From positions 1 through 18,930 of the forward strand of contig RKRZ01000117.1 in the NCBI GenBank assembly GCA_007571105.1: 18,930 bases of DNA, given 5' to 3'. This DNA comes from Gammaproteobacteria bacterium (lineage in GTDB: Bacteria; Pseudomonadota; Gammaproteobacteria; Poriferisulfidales; Poriferisulfidaceae). Under the pieces are notes generated by a model. That model made no database searches. It was not told the DNA's origin and saw only the letters and a program-made list of their open reading frames with translations. The translations under genes were made by a program, and so were the position numbers. Below, piece by piece: positions 13,416-18,930 of the stretch. Positions within the stretch are counted from its first letter, which is position 1. Each line of letters begins with the position of its first letter.

Positions 13416-14168
13416 ATGATCTTTCACCAACTTTTCGAGCCTGAATCTTGCAGTTACACCTATCTGCTCGGTTGTGAGCAGAGCGGGGAGACTGTATTGA
13501 TCGATCCGGTATTGGAGACCGTAGAGCGGGACCTGGAAGTTTTGCAGGCCATGGACCGTAAGCTGACTTGCGTGCTGGATACCCATATTCACGCCGACCA
13601 CTTGACGGGTGCCCATAAACTCAAAGCGCTGACCGAGTGCGCGATTGCTGGGCCGGCTTTAGACAATTTGCCATGCCGGGACATCGGTGTACGTGAAGGC
13701 GAAACTTTTCGTGTCGGTTCAGTAGAGATTCATCCCTTGTTTACTCCAGGGCACACCGACACTCATCACGCCTATCTGTTTCATGCCGGGGCGGTGGACT
13801 GGTTGTTCTCTGGTGATGCACTTCTGATCGACGCTTGCGGACGTACAGACTTCCAGTCTGGTGATGCGGCGGTTCTGTATCGTTCGATTCGGGATAAGTT
13901 TTTCACTTTGGAAGGTGATACGCTGGTTTATCCAGCACACGATTACGAAGGTCGCTTCGTGTCAACAGTAGCCCAGGAGAAGGCGCGCAATCCTCGTCTG
14001 AAAGAGGGCACCAGCGAAGAAGATTTTGTGGCTTTGATGGACAGTTTGAAATTTCCGCATCCGAAGAAAATGGACTACGCGGTCCCGGGCAATGAAAAGT
14101 GCGGTCTTTGCCCCGATAATGCGCCACAGAGAAGTCAGGAACTCTGCGATATGCACGATCAAGGTTGA
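13416..14168 (+). CDS. metallo-beta-lactamase-fold protein, persulfide dioxygenase (ETHE1/SDO)-like
   Basis: A 250-residue MBL-fold protein resembling the ETHE1-type persulfide dioxygenases, which oxidise glutathione persulfide to sulfite in sulfide detoxification using a single iron. Motifs: THIHADHLTGA (56-66) with His57 and His59, PGHTDTH (111-117) with His113, SGDALLIDACGRTDFQSGD (132-150) with Asp134 as the third metal ligand, and YPAHDYEGR (172-180), all characteristic of the ETHE1/SDO branch rather than of hydroxyacylglutathione hydrolases. A short C-terminal tail adds a CxxC (Cys229, Cys232) and another Cys, unlike the human protein. No rhodanese or sulfide:quinone reductase is adjacent. 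It starts 50 bases after tRNA-Lys, and ends 5 bases from the convergent small gene. Confidence 0.88.
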   Translation: MIFHQLFEPESCSYTYLLGCEQSGETVLIDPVLETVERDLEVLQAMDRKLTCVLDTHIHADHLTGAHKLKALTECAIAGPALDNLPCRDIGVREGETFRVGSVEIHPLFTPGHTDTHHAYLFHAGAVDWLFSGDALLIDACGRTDFQSGDAAVLYRSIRDKFFTLEGDTLVYPAHDYEGRFVSTVAQEKARNPRLKEGTSEEDFVALMDSLKFPHPKKMDYAVPGNEKCGLCPDNAPQRSQELCDMHDQG

Positions 14169-14173
14169 AGTTG

Positions 14174-14629
14174 CTACCAGCGAAATCGGTTCCATAACTC
14201 CGGATTCGCCCAATAGCGGCTGTTCAGCCAGTGTGGCGTCTTCTTATAACGGCGCAAATCAAAATGATTCACTCCCCAGGATTGCCCTTCGACGTCTACC
14301 ACGTGCTTGCAACGCAACCCTAAAGCCCCCATCCGTTCAGTCTGCTCGGCCATGTCTCCCGGGTGCAACACCCACAATTCCTTGACCAGAAGGTCGCGCA
14401 GGCGGGCAATGACGGCATCCAGTTGCGTGTCGTCCACCCATGGCGTGAGCACCAAGCCGATAGCGTATTGTGATGCGGTTTCCTGCAGAGCGTGTTGACT
14501 GGAAATGTGACATGCCACCCAATCGGGTATGGGGGGAGTTGGCGTGTCTGCAATCAGCAACACCTCGCGGTCCGCGGTTGCTTTGCGGATTTGTTGTAAC
14601 AGTTCACCCGGAATCGTTTCAGAGTGCAT
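14174..14629 (-). CDS. conserved hypothetical protein downstream of rnd (DUF6231-like)
   Basis: A 151-residue soluble protein without signal peptide or membrane segments. The N-terminal part alternates strands and helices (VLLIAD, YAIGLVL, ELWVLHPGD), suggesting an alpha/beta fold. The C-terminus is rich in aromatics, with FDLRRYKKTPHWLN and RYWANPELWNRFRW, a pattern I associate with a gammaproteobacterial family of unknown function (DUF6231-like); this assignment is from memory and uncertain. The ATG (14627-14629) lies inside the end of rnd, overlapping it by 11 bases, so the two are cotranscribed and probably coupled. No enzymatic motif is visible. Confidence 0.78.
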   Translation of the reverse strand: MHSETIPGELLQQIRKATADREVLLIADTPTPPIPDWVACHISSQHALQETASQYAIGLVLTPWVDDTQLDAVIARLRDLLVKELWVLHPGDMAEQTERMGALGLRCKHVVDVEGQSWGVNHFDLRRYKKTPHWLNSRYWANPELWNRFRW

Positions 14630-15731
14630 CCACGGCCTCCATTAGCGGATCGCCTACACAAGCGCGGCGCCACCCTTGTAGAACGATTGACTGTTCCCGT
14701 TGTTCCAGAAATTCCTCCAGCATCGAACGAGTTGCAAGTAATTCCGGCGCAATGCTCAGTTCTGCAGCAATGTCGCGCGTGAGTTTGCCCAATGCCTGGA
14801 TCTGGTGGCGAATTTCTCGACGTTCCTGCTGAGTTTTACGTTGAGTACGGAGGATCGGCGGGGAGTCTTGAATCTGTTGCAACGCTTGCCAGAGTTCTTC
14901 TTTCAGGGTTGGGGGAAGATGTCTGGAGACCGTGCGTTCGAATTCCTTGCGCTTCATTTGAGGATTCTGGGCCAGAGTGATCAGCAATTCGTCCTGAAGC
15001 AGGAAATTGCGCGCACAATCATGATCGCGTGCCTTTTGCTCCCGCCACGCTGCCAAGGCACGGAGTGCTCCCAGTTGTGTTCCATCGAATTGGCGGTAGT
15101 CTCCGCGGATGCGCCGCCATGCTTCATTGAGATCCGGAGTCCATGTCTCCGGGACCAGCAGGCGTTTTATCTCTTCGCGAAGCCACTCTGATCTATTCTG
15201 CGCCTCTAATTCGTCACGCAAGCTCTCATACACGGGAGCAAGATGCAGAACATCTGACAGGGCATATCTCAATTGCGCTTTGCTCAGGGGTCGCCGGTCC
15301 CAGCGGCTACGCACTTGGGACTTGTCCAGTTCGATGTCGAGATGCTGTTTCACCATGGCGGTGTAACTGACTTGAAATTCGCGCCCCAACAGGCCCCATG
15401 CGATTTGGGTATCGAACACTTCCGGGGGAATCAGATCAAAGTCATGATGCAGTGCTTCGATGTCTTGCAAGCAGGCATGCAAGACCAATGGGCGTCGGTT
15501 TCGTAATTGTGCGATTAAGGCTTCAAGATCGAGCTCGGCAAGCAGGTCAACCAGACCATGATGCGTGCCGTCGGAAATCTGGATCAGGCAAAGTTGTGGG
15601 TAATAGGTCCGAGTACGCAGGAATTCGGTGTCCAGTACCAGCCAGGGAGCCGATGCGATAGCGCCAAGAAACCGATCTAGGGCACTCTGGTTGTCGATCC
15701 ATGCCTTGTCGGCAGGCTCAAGTTGTGTCAT
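14619..15731 (-). CDS. rnd: ribonuclease D
   Basis: RNase D is a 3'-5' exoribonuclease of the DEDD family that trims tRNA 3' ends and other stable RNA precursors. This 370-residue protein has exo I as Asp34 and Glu36 in LVLDTEFLRTRTYYPQL, exo II as Asp90 in LHACLQDIEAL, and exo III as Tyr156 and Asp160 in YALSDVLHL. Two HRDC-type helical regions follow, the first around 210-290, as in E. coli RNase D (375 residues). The ATG at 15729-15731 matches the family start. A TATACT on the minus strand (15744-15739) lies 7 bases before it. The downstream small gene overlaps its stop. Confidence 0.95.
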   Translation of the reverse strand: MTQLEPADKAWIDNQSALDRFLGAIASAPWLVLDTEFLRTRTYYPQLCLIQISDGTHHGLVDLLAELDLEALIAQLRNRRPLVLHACLQDIEALHHDFDLIPPEVFDTQIAWGLLGREFQVSYTAMVKQHLDIELDKSQVRSRWDRRPLSKAQLRYALSDVLHLAPVYESLRDELEAQNRSEWLREEIKRLLVPETWTPDLNEAWRRIRGDYRQFDGTQLGALRALAAWREQKARDHDCARNFLLQDELLITLAQNPQMKRKEFERTVSRHLPPTLKEELWQALQQIQDSPPILRTQRKTQQERREIRHQIQALGKLTRDIAAELSIAPELLATRSMLEEFLEQREQSIVLQGWRRACVGDPLMEAVDAL

Positions 15732-15738
15732 GGCGGGA

Positions 15739-15746
15739 AGTATAAT
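15739..15746. promoter_or_regulatory. overlapping divergent -10 elements between rnd and the 15756 gene
   Basis: The eight bases AGTATAAT read as TATAAT on the plus strand (15741-15746) and TATACT on the minus strand (15744-15739). The two start codons are 9 and 7 bases away. No matching -35 boxes were found on either strand, so this is a candidate only. Confidence 0.4.
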
Positions 15747-15755
15747 GCGAAGCCC

Positions 15756-16070
15756 ATGAGTGAGAGGGGTAGGTCCGCGGGCAAAAAGCGCATTTCCGGT
15801 GGAATTTTGCCGGTATTGCTTGTTGCATTGATGTGGGCGCCCACCTCAATGGTGGCGGCTGAGGAAGCCCCGATGCGGGAAAAGCCTGCAGTTGAATCCG
15901 GCGCCGCCCGCGGGGGAAATCTAGGGACAAAAGATAGTGTCGGCTCGATGTCTGCAGGTGCTGCCGAGTCGCACAAGCGGGTTGTGCCGTCGTCGGATGT
16001 GTTCGCAGAAATTCCCTACGTATACCCACTGATGCGCATGCGGCCTGTGCCGATGCGCTCCATGCCCTGA
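15756..16070 (+). CDS. small predicted exported protein, unknown function
   Basis: A 104-residue protein from the ATG at 15756. It starts with a basic stretch (RSAGKKR) and a hydrophobic core (GGILPVLLVALMWA), then MVA-AEE, a good signal peptidase I site near residue 35, so it is probably exported. The mature part is about 70 residues, mostly Ala/Gly/Ser-rich and likely disordered, and ends in the tail YVYPLMRMRPVPMRSMP, rich in Met, Pro and Arg. There is no cysteine and no known domain. I do not recognise it. Eleven bases separate it from the next gene, so the two are probably cotranscribed. The frame continues upstream to 15723, but the added residues would overlap the rnd start and are rejected. 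Confidence 0.6.
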   Translation: MSERGRSAGKKRISGGILPVLLVALMWAPTSMVAAEEAPMREKPAVESGAARGGNLGTKDSVGSMSAGAAESHKRVVPSSDVFAEIPYVYPLMRMRPVPMRSMP

Positions 16071-16081
16071 ATTCTGTTCTT

Positions 16082-16660
16082 ATGTCGACATCGAAAGCGC
16101 GTTGGGTTAGCCATTTGGTGCTTTTCGGGATTGCTGTGCTGGCGTTGGTGCTGGTTTTCCGTTTGAGTCCGGAGGCCGACTGGCTGCCAGGTTTGAGTAC
16201 TGAACCTTTATTTGAATCGGAGCCGAATGCTGTTGCGGAAGACCCCACGGCTGAGGAAATTCCCTCAACTGAGATGTTGTCAGAAGTCAATCCTGAAGAC
16301 ACGGCTGTAGAGGGCGCCTTACCGGTCGAATCTGTTGTGCCTGAAACTTCAGCACCTGTGCGCCCTGCCACATCAGCGGTTTTGCAAGAGTCCCAAGAGC
16401 AATTGTTTGCGGATTGGGGGCAGGCGCGCCGCCTGCTCCGGCAGCGGGATTTGGCGGGCGCAGAGGCAGCATATCAGAATTTGCAACGGCGTTGGCCAGA
16501 CCATCCGGATTTGTCCGGAGAATTGGGCAATGTGTATGTGTTGATGGGAGAAGAAGAGTTGGCGCGACAGGTTTTTCTACGCACCCAGCGGCAGTTGTTG
16601 CCACTGGGACCGTCAGTGCAATTGCAGGCGGTTACCCGATGGCTGGATCAGCATCCGTAG
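16082..16660 (+). CDS. membrane-anchored TPR-like protein, unknown function
   Basis: A 192-residue protein with a single transmembrane helix (about 10-27), then a long acidic, Pro/Glu/Thr-rich linker (about 28-105) and a helical C-terminal domain (about 105-185). The C-terminal part contains TPR-like helical hairpins: DWGQARRLLRQRDLAGAEAAY, then LSGELGNVYVLMGEEELARQVF. The layout, a membrane anchor with a flexible stalk and a periplasmic TPR domain, suggests a protein-protein interaction role at the envelope. Function is unknown. It follows the small exported protein and ends 2 bases from the convergent mreD stop. No Shine-Dalgarno precedes the ATG. Confidence 0.7.
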   Translation: MSTSKARWVSHLVLFGIAVLALVLVFRLSPEADWLPGLSTEPLFESEPNAVAEDPTAEEIPSTEMLSEVNPEDTAVEGALPVESVVPETSAPVRPATSAVLQESQEQLFADWGQARRLLRQRDLAGAEAAYQNLQRRWPDHPDLSGELGNVYVLMGEEELARQVFLRTQRQLLPLGPSVQLQAVTRWLDQHP

Positions 16661-16662
16661 TC

Positions 16663-17166
16663 CTATCCCCCGTACTGAATTGTGGGTTGATATCCGGTTC
16701 GACGCTGCAAGATCAGGAGGAAACTGCACAAGAACGGCCAGAGAATCAGGCTCGACAGGAAGCCCCACCAAGACACCCAGGTGAAATTCGCTCCCAGCAT
16801 AATGAGCAGGATAAGTTGCACATACAGCAGATGCAGGCCCAGCAGGGCGCCGGCTGGGGCGATTCTCCAGAATTGGTCTGAAAAACTCAGCACCCGAGTG
16901 AAGTGGCCGCACAGAAAAATAATGCCGCTGAAGCTGAGCACATGAGTCCCGATCAAACTGCCTGTTACAAAATCATGGAGCAGACCCACGATCCAGGCCG
17001 TGCTGTAGCCGATCTTCGGATACTGGATGGCCCAGAAAATGATGACCACGACAATCCAGTGGGGCCACCAGGGCATGAGCCAGGTTGGAATAGGCCAGGT
17101 CTCCAGCACCAATGCCCCCAGCAGGCTCAGGCCGATCAGAATACGAAATCGTGATTCAGGACTCAT
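16663..17166 (-). CDS. mreD: rod shape-determining protein MreD
   Basis: A 167-residue inner-membrane protein with about five to six hydrophobic helices, the MreD size and layout. It carries the weakly conserved MreD pattern, including the PKIGYSTAWIVGLLHDFVTGSLIGTH-type segment (around 50-75), in which the G-L-x-x-D followed by G-x-x-G-x-H is typical. MreD is part of the elongasome with MreC, RodA and PBP2, directing lateral wall growth. Its ATG overlaps the end of mreC by 11 bases, so translation is coupled. It is the last gene of the mreBCD operon; its stop is 2 bases from the convergent TPR-like gene. Confidence 0.92.
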   Translation of the reverse strand: MSPESRFRILIGLSLLGALVLETWPIPTWLMPWWPHWIVVVIIFWAIQYPKIGYSTAWIVGLLHDFVTGSLIGTHVLSFSGIIFLCGHFTRVLSFSDQFWRIAPAGALLGLHLLYVQLILLIMLGANFTWVSWWGFLSSLILWPFLCSFLLILQRRTGYQPTIQYGG

Positions 17167-18010
17167 CCTCGGGTTCCGTATCTTGGGAGGCTGATGGCCA
17201 GAGCAAAAGAAGTTCTCGGCTGCGATGGGTGGAAGAACTGACCGCGATGTCCGCTTCCAGGAAATCTCGGCCGGGCAGGGAGATTAATTGGGAGACTTTG
17301 CCGACGAGGTGGTCGGGGGGATAGGTTTCATCCAAACCGGTAGTCAACATGACATCGCCTTCGCGCATGTCATTGCGCGGGGGCACATAACGCAATTTCA
17401 GCTGGTGGCCGTCGCCCTCGGCCAAATAAAGGTCCCCGGTCCGTCCGTTGCGGACCAGCATGGCATGGCTGGCATCAGTGATTAGGAGGACCGTGGATTG
17501 TCCGCTGCCAATCTTGGAAATCTGCCCGACCACGCCTTCGGAATCCAAAACAGGCTGGCCGATATAGATGCCGTCTTGGCCGCCCCGATCGATCACGATA
17601 TGTTGCTGGAAAGGTCCGGAGTCAACATGAGTGACCCGCGCAAGCAGGGACTGATGGGTGGGCTGTATCAAATCCATTTGCATCAGTTTGCGCAGACGCA
17701 GGTTTTCAAGTTCCAGCGTATTCATGTTGCGTAAGCGTTGCTTCTCGCGCACCAGTTGTTGGCGCAATTGATAGTTTTGATCGATCAGGTCTTCAATCGT
17801 CCAGAAACGCTTCTGCACGGAGTCCAAAAATTGTCCCGGGATCGATGTCAGCGAGATGATCGCCTGGACCGGGATTCCGATGATGAAATAAAGTTGGCGC
17901 GACAGATTGAAATGATGATCCGCGTTCATCAATACTCCCGCCAAGATGATGCTGGCGAGGAAGCGGAAGCGTGAAGCGGCGGAGACGGAAGAGTAGGAAG
18001 CGTGAAGCAT
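17156..18010 (-). CDS. mreC: rod shape-determining protein MreC
   Basis: A 284-residue single-pass inner-membrane protein of the elongasome that links cytoplasmic MreB to periplasmic PBP2. A transmembrane helix lies near the N-terminus (about 17-30), then a coiled coil (about 70-112, with LRQQLVREKQRLRNM and LELENLRLRKLM), then the beta-rich periplasmic domain with VIDRGGQDGIYIGQPVLDSEGVVG, VLLITDASHAM and a VGKVSQL-type ending. Length is usual for the family. The ATG (18008-18010) is 36 bases after the mreB stop. The N-terminus is shorter than the usual LFSQGPSL-type start of many gammaproteobacterial MreC proteins. Confidence 0.95.
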   Translation of the reverse strand: MLHASYSSVSAASRFRFLASIILAGVLMNADHHFNLSRQLYFIIGIPVQAIISLTSIPGQFLDSVQKRFWTIEDLIDQNYQLRQQLVREKQRLRNMNTLELENLRLRKLMQMDLIQPTHQSLLARVTHVDSGPFQQHIVIDRGGQDGIYIGQPVLDSEGVVGQISKIGSGQSTVLLITDASHAMLVRNGRTGDLYLAEGDGHQLKLRYVPPRNDMREGDVMLTTGLDETYPPDHLVGKVSQLISLPGRDFLEADIAVSSSTHRSRELLLLWPSASQDTEPEDES

Positions 18011-18046
18011 ACCACCGGAGAGGGGAGGGAGTATGGCGGTCCGGGG

Positions 18047-18930
18047 TTACACGGTACTCCCTTGTTCGTAAATTTCTTCTCTTTGAAGCACGATGCCGCC
18101 GCCTCGCGCCACGCAGGTCAAGGGGTCTTCCGCGATGTGGACATCCAGGCTGGTGGCTCCCTTCAGATACTTGTCAATGCCATGGAGCAACGCACCTCCC
18201 CCCGTCACCATAATGCCGTTCTTCTCGATATCGGCGGCAAGATCCGGGCTGGCTTTCCCCAACACCGAGTCGACATTCTCTGCGATCTCGCGCAAGGAAT
18301 TTTCCAGTGCGGCGTACATGTCCGAGCTTTTCAGAGTGATTTTGACTGGCCGCTCATCGCGCTTGCTGCGCCCAGACACTTCGGCTTCTTTGGGGTTATG
18401 ATTGGGGTAGGCGGTGCCCAAGGCATGTTTGATTTCTTCCGCCTTGCTTTCACCGATCAGAAGATTATGCTCCTTGTCCACATAATCAATAATGCTCTTG
18501 TTGAAGTGATCGCCGCCCACGCGCAAAGACTCGGCAAGAACAATATCGCCCAAGGACAGGACTGCCATTTCCGAAGTCCCGCCGCCAATATCCAGGACGA
18601 ACTGTCCGCCCGCTTCTTCGACCGGCAGGCCGGCGCCCAGTGCCGCCAGTATCGGTTCCTCAAACAACGACACCTTGCGTGCTCCGGCGCTTTGCGCTGA
18701 ACCCTGGATGGCTTTCCGCTCCACTTGAGTGGCGCCATAGGGAACGCAGACCAATACGCGTGGCCCTAGGGAAAACAGGCGTTGGCCATTTCGGCGGGTT
18801 GCTCTGCGAATAAAGACTTCCAGCATTCTCCCTGCCGCGGTGAAATCGGCCACCACGCCATCCTTGAGCGGGCGAATCACATCAATTTCGGGCGACGTTC
18901 TCACCAGCCTGGTTTTTGCTTCCTTGCCGA
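18047..18930 (-). CDS. mreB: rod shape-determining protein MreB, N-terminus beyond window
   Basis: MreB is the bacterial actin homologue that forms membrane filaments guiding wall synthesis in rods. The reading frame is open to the right edge and reads GKEAKTRLVRTSPEIDVIRP at the limit, matching internal MreB sequence; a GTG at 18904-18902 is thus internal. About 293 codons of some 345 are present. Visible motifs: IRPLKDGVVADF, VLVCVPYGATQVERKAI, EEPILAALGAG, the phosphate-2 loop DIGGGTSEMAVLSL, and VTGGGALL. Phosphate-1 near the N-terminus is missing with the edge. The C-terminal end, GGGIVLQREEIYEQGSTV, is somewhat unlike the common ending in LFSYE. It is the first gene visible of mreBCD. 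Confidence 0.96.
   Translation of the reverse strand, partial: GKEAKTRLVRTSPEIDVIRPLKDGVVADFTAAGRMLEVFIRRATRRNGQRLFSLGPRVLVCVPYGATQVERKAIQGSAQSAGARKVSLFEEPILAALGAGLPVEEAGGQFVLDIGGGTSEMAVLSLGDIVLAESLRVGGDHFNKSIIDYVDKEHNLLIGESKAEEIKHALGTAYPNHNPKEAEVSGRSKRDERPVKITLKSSDMYAALENSLREIAENVDSVLGKASPDLAADIEKNGIMVTGGGALLHGIDKYLKGATSLDVHIAEDPLTCVARGGGIVLQREEIYEQGSTV

Noticed and set aside
13380..14179. Ten-base direct repeat GTTGCTACCA flanking the MBL-fold gene (13380-13389 and 14170-14179)
   Set aside because: It looks like a target-site duplication, but there is no transposase or terminal inverted repeat, and the second copy lies in the end of the coding sequence of the convergent gene. Chance is the simpler reading.
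15718..16371. Minus-strand open frame of 217 codons across the two envelope genes
   Set aside because: It would overlap the rnd start and both plus-strand genes; its translation is Ser/Thr/Ala-rich with no motif, whereas the plus strand shows a signal peptide and TPR-like helices.

Overview
This looks like ordinary chromosomal DNA from a gammaproteobacterium, most likely a hydrocarbon-using one. The evidence is a proC-yggT pair, a FabA dehydratase, an E. coli-like TatD and TrhO, RNase D, mreBCD, a Pro-Arg-His-Lys tRNA cluster, and a membrane hydroxylase of the AlkB/XylM family with a divergent regulator. I cannot name the genus. No insertion sequence, phage gene, CRISPR array or rRNA was seen. 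Genes are tightly packed and no gene-free stretch exceeds about 190 bases.

Layout. Positions 1-1288 (+) hold the 3' part of proC and yggT. They meet head-on with a leftward operon (4575-1289) of aldehyde dehydrogenase, an unrecognised P-loop ATPase and a MetA-type homoserine O-acyltransferase. A second leftward operon (6802-4691) holds fabA, trhO and tatD with overlapping ends. A leftward MerR-type regulator (7834-6884) is divergent from a rightward AlkB/XylM-like di-iron hydroxylase (8002-9150), which ends at a strong intrinsic terminator (9181-9208). The 167-base gap between them carries several dyads, a good promoter for the regulator and an extended -10 for the hydroxylase. Next come an unknown helical protein overlapping dinB, and a TraB/GumN-family protein (9261-12063, +). 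A leftward SDR oxidoreductase follows (12786-12091). Four tRNA genes (12976-13365) lead to a persulfide-dioxygenase-like metallo-beta-lactamase-fold gene (13416-14168). A leftward rnd plus a small conserved protein (15731-14174) is divergent from two unknown exported or membrane proteins (15756-16660). The window ends in mreB-mreC-mreD, transcribed leftward, with mreB running off the right edge.

How the genes work together. The AlkB/XylM-like enzyme would hydroxylate a terminal methyl group of a hydrocarbon. Its rubredoxin or ferredoxin partners are not in the window. The aldehyde dehydrogenase could act on downstream aldehydes, but nothing in the layout ties it to the hydroxylase. The regulator resembles the CarH/LitR group but appears to have lost its cobalamin-binding residues, so it probably senses something else. 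The remaining genes are housekeeping: amino-acid synthesis, unsaturated fatty acids, tRNA modification, DNA and RNA processing, and cell shape. No complete undescribed system is obvious. The best leads are the regulator-hydroxylase control region, the P-loop ATPase of the ALDH-metA operon, and several genes whose -10 boxes lie so near the start codon that leaderless transcripts are possible.
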